From contig JAJEKV010000066.1 of the NCBI GenBank assembly GCA_021234155.1, positions 7,092,118-7,156,117 on the forward strand: a stretch of DNA of 64,000 nucleotides. The letters are read 5' to 3'. The DNA comes from Isoetes taiwanensis (lineage: Eukaryota; Streptophyta; Lycopodiopsida; Isoetales; Isoetaceae). The notes beneath the pieces were generated by a model that had not been told where the DNA came from, did no database searches, and saw nothing but the letters and a program-made list of their open reading frames with translations. Position numbers and translations under genes: made by a program. Of this stretch, positions 48,945 through 58,336 are shown in pieces (the stretch's first letter is position 1; the number at the start of each line of letters is the position of its first letter).

Positions 48945-50215
48945 ATGTCGACCTTGAATTCCAAGCCCAAAGGCGATCATACACCACTGGACAATTCCAC
49001 CGAGGAGCTATTCAAGAGTATTATGCAAGCGGAGGAAGAAATTTTCGCAGATGAGGTCGATCCGCAAGAAATAAAAGCCATGCCGGCAAAGTGGGAAGAA
49101 ACAGCAGAGGACCATAATGCGCAGCCCGGCAGGCGTTCGGCAAGACAAAGGAAAGGAGAAAAAGAGAGCGCCCTTGCAGATCTTCTAGCTCCATCTCTTC
49201 CGACGGCTTCGGATTCGAGCTCGACTCGAGGAGGAAACAAGAAGAACAGCCGGAAGGAAGAAAGAATAACGAGGAGACAGCCAGGCCAATCCGACTACCA
49301 GAAGAAGGTCGACTCGGCCTTAAGTAATGTTTGGAAGGCACGCAAGTTGGAACTTTTTCGGGTTAAAACAGATCAGGGATGGAAGCCGAAGCATGGCTAG
49401 ACGAGATGAGTGAGTACGGAAATGCTTACGGCATGAAAGATAAAGATAAGGGCAGGGTAGCCACCGCTAACCTGAAAGGGGCAGCCCGGATTTGGTGGAG
49501 GGGGTATGCTAAAGCCCATGGAATGAGCAGAGACAAGTGTAGGTTCACAAAGTTCGCAAAGGCTTTCAAAAAGCACTATGTCCCAAGAGAACACAAGTGC
49601 CACCATATGCAAGCATTCCACAGGTTACAACAGGGGAATAAATCCGTACAAAAATATACGGAGGAATTCATGAGGTTGAGGCTATATGTGCCAAAACTCA
49701 GTGAGAGAAGAGCAGTGGAAGGCTATGTGGAGGGCCTGAATGAGGACCTACGGAAGATAGTCCGAGCCCTCAACCCGCGCTCAGTATCTGAGGCGGAAGC
49801 GAAGGCACTGAGCCTACAAGGGACAGGGCCCCAGAAAAGTGAACCCAAGCAATGGTATGACAAAGGAAAAGCAATTGGAGGCCAGAGCCCAAGAGCAAGC
49901 AGTCCGTCGCCTGCAAAGACACCATACACCGGAAATCAATGGAGCTTGGCCGAGAAAAAGTGGGTCGACTTCAAAGATAAAGGACAAGGGGAGGCTCAAA
50001 TTATTCAAAGGCAGTCAAGCGGTTCCTCAACTCCATCCCGAAAAGAAAAGCGGGCAGGAATGTATAGAAAAACGGTTGTGCTTCAGGTGTTTCCGGCCGG
50101 GGGGCATAGAACACACAACGCCCGTTCGTGATCAATGCAAAGACACTTGCGGAGATGGGAGGTTGGGAGACCCCAGCGAGAAGAGGAGGAGGGGCGAAGG
50201 GCGATTATATCCATG
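48945..50215 (+). pseudogene. gag: gypsy-1 gag (capsid/nucleocapsid), frameshifted
   Basis: The first frame, 48,945-49,400, is a charged N-terminus ending SDYQKKVDSALSNVWKARKLE. The next frame, 49,379-50,131, continues with the Ty3/gypsy capsid: MEAEAWLDEM, LKGAARIWWRGYAKAHG, HYVPREH, a QGNKSVQKYTEEFMRLRLYV stretch and the RAVEGYVEGL block. The N-terminus parallels gypsy-2 gag, so one frameshift near 49,365 breaks the gene. The nucleocapsid knuckle CFRCFRPG is near 50,080; one further base shift is needed to read its His, and the last Cys codon is altered. Gag forms the particle in which RNA is copied. The start Met at 48,945 is uncertain. Confidence 0.9.
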
Positions 50216-50224
50216 GTGAGTGTC

Positions 50225-50790
50225 ACATCTTTGCCGCCATAGATGAGAAAGCGCAGAGAGCCAGTACCAAGTAATATCCACGATTGGTAAAATAGCCGCC
50301 AAATCTTTTATAGTAGACTGTGGCAGTTCCCATAATTTCGCATCACCAAGGATGGCACAAATGCTAAAGTTGAAAACACTAAAGTCTAAGCCTGCACCCG
50401 GTAGTGTTAGCCGGTGAGCCATCAGGCACACCACGGCTAAAAAGGGTGAATTTCAATATAGACTTACCTGGTATCAATATTGAAATGGGAGCAGAGGTCA
50501 TGAGCATAGGAAAATATGACCTCATCATAGGTATGGAATACCTCAACCCGGCAAAAGCACAAATAGATTGTGGAGAGCGGAAGGTGAAGCTCACGGTGCC
50601 TAACGGGAAAATCATAGAAATCTCAGGTAAGCAAGTGACACCTATAACGCAATGCATGTCGAGTAAGAAATTACTTAGATGCATCAAAAGGGAGCAAGTT
50701 GCATACATCTTCAAATTAGAACTTCTTTCAAGAAGAGGCACGGAAGATAAAGAAGATAAATCAGTAAGCAAACTACCCAAGTAGGTAGCC
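50225..50790 (+). pseudogene. pol: gypsy-1 protease region
   Basis: Around 50,310-50,345 the frame reads FIVDCGSSHNFASP, the aspartic-protease active site with DCGSS where gypsy-2 has DTGST. Stops lie between it and gag. The later part (frame 50,404-50,784) contains INIEMGAEVMSIGKYDLIIG and MEYLNPAKAQIDCGERKVKL, the second half of the protease fold and the linker to RT. The protease would cut Gag-Pol. The T-to-C change at the active site and the stops argue against activity in this copy. Confidence 0.85.
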
Positions 50791-51690
50791 AAGCTAATAG
50801 AGGAATTCCATGGCTTGTTCCCCGATGAAATCAAGGAGCTTCCGCCATATAGGGGAGTGGAGTGCGAAATTGCACTCGAACCAGGCACTAAGCCCACGAG
50901 TAAGGCACCATATAGAATGACAAACTTCACACGAACTATCGAAAGTTGAAGAAGCAATTGCAAGAGCTATTAGACCTAGGGTTCATAAGACCTAGTGTCT
51001 CTCGTTTGAGCCCCCATCTTATTCGTCAAAAGAAAGATGGAAGCTTGAGGATGTGTATTGACTATCGTCAATTAAACAAACACACAATCAAGAACAAGTA
51101 TGCCTTACCCAGAGCAGATGACCTGATGGATCAGTTACAAGGTGCCAGGGTCTTCTCCAAAATAGACTTAAGGTCTGGATATCATCAAATCAGAATCAAA
51201 GAGGAAGATATCCACAAAAGCGGCCTTAGAACAAGATACCGGCCACTATGAATTCACAGTCATGCCATTTGGCCTATCAAATGCCCCAGCAACGTTCATG
51301 AGACTCATGAACGATATCTTTCGGGAATTCCGACACATTTGTTATCGTGTTCTTCGATGACATTTTGGTGTATAGCAAGTCCCTAGAGGAGCATGTTCAG
51401 CATTTGAGAAGGGTACTTGAGAAGCTGAGAAGACACCAGCTTTATGCGAAATTGTCGAAATGTCATTTCGCCACCGAAAAAGTGGAATACTTGGGGCATA
51501 TCATATCAGCAGACGGCATCTCCACCGATCCGGCAAAGATCCAAGCAGTGATTGAATGGCCAGCACCAAAGAACATACACGAGGTGAGAAGCTTTTTTGG
51601 GCTTAGCGGGGATATTATAGAAAGTTAAGTCAAGAACTTTGCTAAGATAGCACCATCTTAATGAGACCTCACCAAGGCAGAAAAGATAAA
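50790..51690 (+). pseudogene. pol: gypsy-1 reverse transcriptase
   Basis: Frames 50,946-51,251 and 51,347-51,628, joined through a short intermediate frame, carry the RT blocks in order. These are [35 protein letters not shown] (first catalytic Asp), [29 protein letters not shown] (catalytic DD), YLGHIISADGI and EVRSFFGL. Catalytic residues are present, but frameshifts near 50,935, 51,235 and 51,335 interrupt the protein. RT with RNase H makes the element's DNA copy. Identity with gypsy-2 RT is high by eye, so both belong to related subfamilies. Confidence 0.95.
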
Positions 51691-51699
51691 ATTTGGGTG

Positions 51700-52110
51700 G
51701 CACATTGGCAAAAAAGGCGGCTCAAGCAGGATTTGAGAATTTAAAGGAGGCCTTAACAACCGCCCTGCCTTAACATTGCGATCCGGAGAAGGACAAGCTA
51801 GTCGCTAATCGACTTGAGCAAGATTGCGACGGGAGCAGTCTTAATGCAAGAGGAAAGAGTCGTAGCATACGATTCACGAAAGATGAATGACGCAGAGACT
51901 CGCTACCCGACACATGATCAGGAGCTATTGGCAGTGGTAAGAGCTTTAAAGATCTGGAGACACTATCTATTGGGAAGGAAGTTCCAATTAGATACCGACC
52001 ACCAGAGTCTGCAGTACATCTTCACGCAACCATTGTTGAATTTAAGACAAAGAAGATGGATGGAGTTCCTGGAAGAGTACGACTTCGAGATTGTGTACAA
52101 TTGAAACTCA
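51700..52110 (+). pseudogene. pol: gypsy-1 RNase H
   Basis: The frame at 51,814-52,104 contains ATGAVLMQEERVVAYDSRKM, DQELLAVVRALKIWRHYLLG, FQLDTDHQSLQYI and RQRRWMEFLEEYDFEI, the standard Ty3/gypsy RNase H with its catalytic Asp/Glu/Asp positions. The first Asp block (DAS) is altered, reading DLSK across a small shift. One extra Leu codon (PLLNLRQRR) is present relative to gypsy-2. This domain removes the RNA strand during cDNA synthesis. Confidence 0.9.
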
Positions 52111-52129
52111 ATGTGGTCGCAGACGCCTC

Positions 52130-53350
52130 GTCAAGGCACCCCTTAACAACAAGGGTGCATTGCAACGCCATATCAACACTTACCGGTGAGTTTGGCAAGA
52201 AAATAGAAGAAACGCGCCAACAGCCGAGGGGACTTCCGGTGAAGTATGGGCAAGCCTTTCTAAAGAGGCAAAAACGGACAAAGAGAGAGAAGCCTTCAAA
52301 CATTTTAAGAAGGAAGGAAATCTCTTGTACCATAAAAATAAGTTGTGTGTGCCGGAATCATCCGGAGTCAGAAGGTTGATTCTCCATGACACCCACAACA
52401 GCCCAATAGCCGGCCACGCAGGTTTTACGAAAACCTACTTCAAGATAAGAAGTAGTTACTATTGGCCAGGCATGAAGAAGCAGATAGGAAGGTACATACG
52501 CGGAACCAAGGCGGAACAACTACGAATTCCAGGAGCATTAGAGCCATTGCCAGTACCAAACTCCAAGTGGGAGATAATAAGCATGGACTTCATTACAGGG
52601 CTCCCTAGAACCATAAGGAGCAAAGACGCCTTAATGGTCGTAGTCGACAAATTGTCGAAGATGGCGCACTTTGTGCCTTGTAACCGACACGGCATTAGAC
52701 ACAGCGGTGCTATTCACAAAGGAGATTTTTAGACTCCATGGGATGCCAAGAGAAATAATCTCTGATAGAGATTCAAAGTTCATGAGTGCATTCTCGGGGA
52801 TCTCTTCAGCACCATCGGGCCGAAATTGTCGATGAACGCGCTTATCACCCTCGCATGGATGGGCAGGCGGGCGCACCAATCGGATACCGAAGATATGTTG
52901 CGGAATTATATGCGGAACAAGCAATCAAAGTGGGATGACTACATCTACTTGGTTGAGTTTGCATACAATAGCACCAAGCAAGAGTCATCCCAAATGTCGC
53001 CGATTTATGATCAACTACTGGCTATCGATTACTTGACACGGACACTTGGTACAACCCTGTGTCCAAGGTAGAAGTATCCCAGCAGATGCTGCCGAGATGC
53101 AACAATTGGTTGAAGAAGTGCGAGGATACCTCTAGAAGCCGAAAAAGAGCATAGCTGATCGGCACCGAACAGTAAGGGAGTTCCAAGTAGGGGACAATGT
53201 TTGGCTGAAGATAAAAGTCAAACAAGCGAAGCTTCGCATCGGCAATTGCAAGAAGCTTGCTCCAAGGTGGGCTGGTCCATTTAAAATTGTCAAAAGAGTA
53301 GGTAACCAAGCCTACAAATTGGACTTACCAGCACACCTCAAGATCCATAG
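52130..53350 (+). pseudogene. pol: gypsy-1 integrase
   Basis: The N-terminal zinc domain starts at LHDTHNSPIAGHAGFTKTYF (frame 52,325-52,732) but has lost the CxxC part, where RYIRGTKAEQLR replaces it. Core blocks follow: [29 protein letters not shown], a frame-shifted IISDRDSKF (around 52,755), HPRMDGQ in another frame (around 52,843), MLRNYM, and WDDYIYLVEFAYNSTKQ. The C-terminal REFQVGDNVWLKIK, KLAPRWAGPFKI and NQAYKLDLP (53,170-53,335) form the GPY/F-type end. Integrase inserts the cDNA. Missing zinc ligands and frame breaks suggest this copy is not functional. Confidence 0.9.
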
Positions 53351-53403
53351 AGTCTTTTCACGTAAGTCTCCTAAAGAAACACACTCCTAATCCAGAGGAA
53401 GTA

Positions 53404-53664
53404 TTGGAGACACCGAGTTTACTGGAATTAGCGGACGATCAGCTTGAGATTGTCCCTGAGTTTCTTCTCGACCGATCCTATAAGAAGACGAGAAGATCTC
53501 AATTTCTCCAGTACCTTGTGAAATGGACGCACTTACCAGTGGAGGACGCTACGTGGGTACTACAATCAGATCTTGAGAAGCAGTACCCACAATTCATGGA
53601 GCAATGCAAAGGGTCGGTTAGATCACCAAAGTGGTCGACTCGAACCAATGGGCGAATGAGGTAA
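53404..53664 (+). CDS. pol: gypsy-1 C-terminal chromodomain
   Basis: Residues about 19-70 of this frame form a chromodomain: PEFLLDRSYKKTR, LQYLVKWTHLP, DATWVLQSDLEKQYPQF and MEQCKG. The first cage position, usually aromatic or E-I-L in P-E-x-I-L-D-x-R, is conserved as PEFLLDR. The central YLVKW supplies a Tyr and a Trp, and the ATWV position a third aromatic, so an aromatic cage for methyl-lysine is plausible. Chromodomains at the integrase end steer chromoviruses to heterochromatin carrying H3K9 methylation. This stretch is uninterrupted, in contrast to the integrase. The same element carries an ORF beginning with the H3 tail at 38,534. Confidence 0.85.
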   Translation: METPSLLELADDQLEIVPEFLLDRSYKKTRRSQFLQYLVKWTHLPVEDATWVLQSDLEKQYPQFMEQCKGSVRSPKWSTRTNGRMR

Positions 53665-54328
53665 TATAGGAGTCTACTTCGATGCCACGAAGTAGTCACT
53701 TTGAGAGAAAAGAGGTCATTCGGGGAATGCATTTGTTAGGAAAAGCACCTCTAGCCCCATATATGTTTTGATAGGAGGAATCTGTCCTTCACGCCCCATA
53801 TACGGGAAGGACCCCATCCTCCACGATGGGCAACTAAAGGTGTAGGCATGAGCGGCATATAGGCATGATAGGATGATGTCTCCGCAGGCACGATGGAAGA
53901 ATCATCCTCTTCCAACACCGGGAGATTAGCCATGCATTCATGTAGATAGGTGGGGTGGTCACCATATAACCAAAAATTTTATTAATAATTGAATGATACT
54001 AATGTAGTGTTGAACCTGCAGGCCAATAGAACGACAAACAGGCGGGAGGTTGCACTACAAGACCTTGTAGCATATGTAATGAATAAATGCTACAAGGGGA
54101 CGAGAACCTTAAGAACACTTTTTGCTATGTTCAATCTTGATATTTTAAACTTGATATTTTAATCTTGATATTTTAATCTTGATACTTTAACTAATGTTGA
54201 ATTAAGGCATAAATTAAATGCCTTACCATGTGGTGATTATAAACATTGCAATTAGAATTTTAAGTATTATCTTATAATAATTCTGTTAATTACATGTACC
54301 ATCCAAGATTCCTTGTGCAGGTATGTTT
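53665..54328. other. gypsy-1 3' untranslated region
   Basis: Non-coding sequence between the chromodomain stop and the polypurine tracts. Its first 250 bases have a diverged minus-strand counterpart at 2.0-2.25 kb. Around 54,140-54,190 an ATTTTAATCTTGAT motif repeats three times. Confidence 0.6.
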
Positions 54329-54383
54329 CCAAGGTGGGGAGACTCGTGATGCTGCGGACAGCATCAATCCAAGGTGGGGAGAA
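54329..54383 (+). promoter_or_regulatory. Polypurine tract, duplicated
   Basis: AAGGTGGGGAGAA (54,371-54,383) directly abuts the right LTR and is the expected plus-strand primer. A near-identical CCAAGGTGGGGAGA lies 40 bases upstream (54,329-54,342), separated by a GTGATGCTGCGGACAGCATC stretch whose GATGCTG/CAGCATC arms can pair. Confidence 0.85.
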
Positions 54384-55947
54384 TGTGACGTTCCAGGATA
54401 ATATACGGTATGAATACGTATATTATACTGACACGTCACTAGTACATGTCAACTTAGACGACATGTACACATCGACCATAAAGGGGTAGTACCCTAGGGT
54501 ACAACCTTGTGACCCATTATATTGCACATGTTAAGGCCACATGTGAATATAATATCCTTTTGCCATGTGGCAATAGCCCATTGACCAATCAGGGCCCAGC
54601 CCTAAATTCGTGGGGATAAAGGGGCATAAACCCTAAAAGGGAAACCCTTTCAGTTCCCAGCCCCCATAAGTCGGATTGGAGCAGCAGTGGACGTCTTCTC
54701 GCGTGAACAGTAGCAGAGGAACCGGAATTCCTTAGTCGCAGCTCGATCCAAGCCAGCAATCGCGAGATTCAGCAGCATGGACGCCTTCAGAGGAGTGGGA
54801 GCCAGCCAAGAAGCCGGTTAGTGGTTGTTCCTATAGTTAGATCCGAGTTTTCAGCCCTCATTCCATAGGAATAGTATTCATTCTTAGCTATAGGCGACCC
54901 CTACAGCCTAAGAATGATAGATACTAACAAATGAACCTAACCATGTATGATTAGGTAGATTAGAATAGATGTATTCTATTGTTTCAGTTCTGTTGTGATG
55001 ATATTGTGACATTCTATGCGCCACTCTTGTGTATTGGGAAGGGGGGTAGAGACCCAGAGCTCAAGTAGTTGTATGATCATAATTTTAGCCCATTAATTCC
55101 CAATTAATGCGGCCTGTGCATAAGAGCCCGCCTGGCTGTGGGTGGCGGAGCTAGACCGGCCGACAAGGAGGGCTTGTCTAATCACGGTTGATACGGGCGG
55201 CGTAATGGACGGGGGAACGCCGTGAGCTAGGCCTAATACCCCGGCGCTGCGTGAGGGCGGGGTATGGGCTCGACACTCGTGGGGTGATGCGTCATCTTCC
55301 GGTGAGTTCAAGTCATTATCTGGCGGTGGCTCTCTAGCTTTCGCCCGTGATTAGCATGAACCTTACGGAGAGAGATCTCCCCTGCCTCATTGGGACGGGG
55401 AGATGCAACCCAGTAGTAGTAGCCCCTCTGGCTATTCACCCGGCAGGCTACGGTTAGGCTCCAATACTTTTCAGCCTATCTGCATAGTATGCACAGGAGG
55501 GGCGGATGGAGTGGACTACCCAACGGCCATGTTCCTATACCCGACCAAATCCATTTGCCATGAATTTCATGCGCATTGCTATCGGAGACCCCTAAAGCTG
55601 TCGGGTCGATCCCCATGAGTCAGAGCCTGGGTAGGATCTTCCCTATGTCATGTTGATGTACTGATGTGTGATGCAGCTACTGTGATATGGTGGACCACCC
55701 TTCGAGGTGGGTATATTATTATTGTTTGATGTCATGTGCTCATGTTTTGTTTACGCTTCCGTTGCTAGGTCGATCCCGAGAGAGACGGGATGAATGACAC
55801 GTCCATTCTTCCCCGTCGGGTTCTTGGCCACCAGCGAGGGCTCGATGTTAGGTGGACGGCCTCACATCAGCGGGCAGATGCTGATTTGAGGGATGATCTC
55901 CAGTTTGTATACGATCGGGGCATCGTATATGAGCCGGGGCCGTCACA
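54384..55947 (+). repeat. Right LTR of gypsy-1
   Basis: 1,564 bp, colinear with the left LTR over its whole length, TGTGACG to CGTCACA. The right-flank TATTT completes the target duplication. Differences from the left LTR concentrate at about 55,090-55,650. Confidence 0.95.
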
Positions 55948-56002
55948 TATTTGCTGCTTCATTAAGCATGATTAATAAATTTATTTATTTATTTATTTAT
56001 TT
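55948..56002 (+). mobile_element. LINE 3' end: rest of 3'UTR and (TTTA)n tail
   Basis: TATTT (target duplicate) is followed by about 20 bases and then AATAAATTTATTTATTTATT-type repeats to about 56,002, where chromovirus pol sequence starts abruptly. Joined across gypsy-1, it follows the LINE stop codon at 36,227 and gives a short 3'UTR with a (TTTA)n tail, typical for LINE 3' ends. Confidence 0.7.
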
Positions 56003-56426
56003 AATGCGTCCTCGTCTTCAACGGCTTTCTAGAAAGTGTGTTTGCGACCACATTGGGCTTCCTTGGCTTGTAAATTATCTCGAAGTCATATTTTTCAAGG
56101 AATTCCATCCACCTCCTTTGCCTCAAATTGAGTGGTTGTGTGAAAATGTATTGAAGGCTTTGATGATCCGTATCTAGCTGGAACCTTCTTCCCAACAGAT
56201 AATGCCTCCAAATTCTTAAAGCTCTTACTATAGCCAGAAGTTCCTGATCATGTGTCGGATAGCGCTGCTCTGCCTCATTCATCTTCTTCGAATCATAGGC
56301 CACTACCCTTTCCTCCTGCATGAGGACTGCACCTGTTGCTATCCTGCTAGCATCTGTCGCTACAAGCTTATCCTTGGCTGGGTCTGGCAACACTAGAACT
56401 GGCGCTGTTGTCAAGGCTTCTTGCAA
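56001..56426 (-). pseudogene. pol: gypsy-2 RNase H
   Basis: Contains LVATDASRIATGAVLMQEER (first catalytic Asp), DQELLAIVRALRIWRHYLLG, FQLDTDHQSLQYIFTQP and VVANTLSRKPL. Then the frame runs into the LINE tail (KTRTH, stop). The domain itself is intact. In gypsy-1 the same place continues TTRVHCNAI, so the LINE inserted within this codon neighbourhood. Confidence 0.9.
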
Positions 56427-56456
56427 GGTCTCGAACGCTGCATGGGCCTTCTTTTG

Positions 56457-57595
56457 TCAATGACTTGCCCAATCCTTTATCTTACCCGCTTTGAAGAGGT
56501 CCGTCAATGGTGCCGCTACCTTGGCAAAGTTCCTGACGAACCTTCTGTAATATCCTGCTAGGCCGAGGAAGCTTCTCACTTCATGTGTGTTCTTCGGTGC
56601 TGGCCAATCGATCACTGCTTCGATCTTCGCGGGGTCCGTGGAGATGCCTTCTGTTGTGATCACATGCCCTAGGTACTCCACTCTTTCTGTTGCGAAGTGG
56701 CACTTAGATAACTTTGCAAAGAGTTGATGCCTTCTTAGCTTTTCAATCACCTTTCTTAAGTGTTGCACATGCTCTTCTAGGAACTTACTATAATTAGAAT
56801 ATCATCAAAGAAAACTATGATGAAAGAGTCTAGGAATTCACGAAAGACATCGTTCATGAGCCTCATGAATGTCACTGGAGCATTAGACAATCCAAATGGC
56901 ATCACCGTGAATTCGTAGTGACCATATCTTGTCATGAACGCTGTCTTGTGGATATCTTCTTCCTTGATCCTGATCTGGTAATACCCCGATCTCAAGTCTA
57001 TCTTGGAGAAGATCTTCGCTCCTTGCAATTGGTCCATGAGATCATCTGATCTAGGCAAAGCATACTTGTTCTTAATGGCGTGCTTATTTAATTTTGCGAT
57101 AGTCAATGCACATCCTAAGGCTTCCATCCTTCTTCTTCACAAAGAGGATAGGCGCTCCAAAAGGAGAGACACTAGGTCTTATGAACCCTAGGTCTAGCAA
57201 TTCTTGCAGTTGCTTTTTCAATTCCATCAACTCATCGGTCGACATTCTGTATAGGGCGCCTTGCTTGTTGGCTTAGTCCCTGGCTCAAGTGCTATTTCAC
57301 ACTCGACTCCTCTATAGGGTGGAAGCTGCTTGATCTCATCAGGAAACAAGTCATGAAATTGCTTCACCAACTTTGCTATAGGCTTTGGGAGCTTGCTCAA
57401 TGTCTTGGCCTCTTTCTCTTCTTCTGACTCTTGGTCTTCGACCTCAAGCTTAAGGAGATAGGCCACCTGCTCCTTCCTTATGCATTTAAATAATTTCTCA
57501 CTAGACATGCATTGCATGATTGGGGTGACTTCTCTACCTGCTATCTCGATGACCTTCCTTCTGGCGTTGTTAAGGTCACCTTCCGCTTCCCACAA
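56457..57595 (-). pseudogene. pol: gypsy-2 reverse transcriptase and linker
   Basis: Three frames (57,595-57,227; 57,127-56,777; 56,768-56,457) give ITPIMQCMSSEKLFKCI and KQFHDLFPDEIKQLPPYRGV, then [20 protein letters not shown] (catalytic Asp), [28 protein letters not shown] (catalytic DD) and YLGHVITTEGI with EVRSFLGLAGYYRRF. The breaks near 57,240-57,130 and 56,790 are small. The catalytic motifs are intact, which suggests a fairly young copy. Confidence 0.92.
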
Positions 57596-57643
57596 TCAAT
57601 GATGGCTCCCGCTGGTCCAAGATATTCCATGCCTATTATCAAA

Positions 57644-58336
57644 TCATATTTGCCGATGTTCATCACTTCGGCTCCCAATGCTTCTTGGCAAGTCTACGTT
57701 GAAGTTGATCCTCTTCCCGGCTGTGTGTCGAACTGCTCCACTGGCCAAGACAACTGGCCTAGGCTTAGACTTCAAGGGCTTCAGCTTCAACATCTGTACC
57801 ATCCTTGGCGACGCAAAAATGTGGGTGCTCCCTGTATCTATCAAGACTATGAAAGATTTTGCTTGGGATTTCCCGGTTGTCGAGATGACTTGATGCTGGC
57901 TTTCGGCATTCTCGGTATCAATGGCTGCAAAAATATGGCACTCACCCTGGATATAGTCCGGTGCGTCCTCCTCGTCAGCGTCGGTGGGTGTCTCCCATCC
58001 CATCTCCGCTAGTGCCGCGTTCATCATCAAGGGGCAGTTGTTTGTCCTCTGCCCTGGTTGGAAACACCTAAAGCACAACTGCTTCTCTATGCACTCCTGC
58101 CTCTTCTCTTTGGGAATGGATTGCAAAAACTGTCTCACTACCTTGGAATAGTTGGATCCCCCTCCTTGCTCTTTGAAGGTCACCTGTTTCTTATCCAGTT
58201 TGCCAGAGTTTGCATTGCCCTGCTTCCCGTAATTAGCGTTGTACTCAGGCCTGCTGGCTGCTGGGCTCGACGCTCTTGGGCTATAGCCTCCCGTGCCCTT
58301 TCCCCTTGTCATGGTAATACTGCTGCCTTGGTGCAT
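57644..58336 (-). pseudogene. gag-pol: gypsy-2 nucleocapsid and protease
   Basis: This frame continues gag after a shift near 58,300. The knuckle LCFRCFQPGQRTNNC has the CX2CX4(H)X4C spacing but Gln in place of His. The protease active site, FIVLIDTGSTHIFASP, has its Asp codon at about 57,838. The second half of the protease lies partly in the next frame. Protease would mature Gag-Pol. Confidence 0.9.

Larger units (their letters stand above)
36241..55947 (+). mobile_element. Complete 19.7-kb chromovirus-type LTR retrotransposon (gypsy-1)
   Basis: LTRs at 36,241-37,800 and 54,384-55,947 both start TGTGACG and end CGTCACA. The 5 bases outside each end are TATTT (36,236-36,240 and 55,948-55,952), a target duplication that proves a single insertion. 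A tRNA-iMet primer site follows the left LTR and a polypurine tract precedes the right one. The order gag, protease, RT, RNase H, integrase, chromodomain places it among Ty3/gypsy chromoviruses. The 11.1 kb between PBS and gag is very unusual: it is full of repeats and has an H3-tail-like ORF. The pol frame is broken several times, so if these breaks are real this copy moved using proteins supplied by others. It inserted in the 3'UTR of a LINE. Confidence 0.95.
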
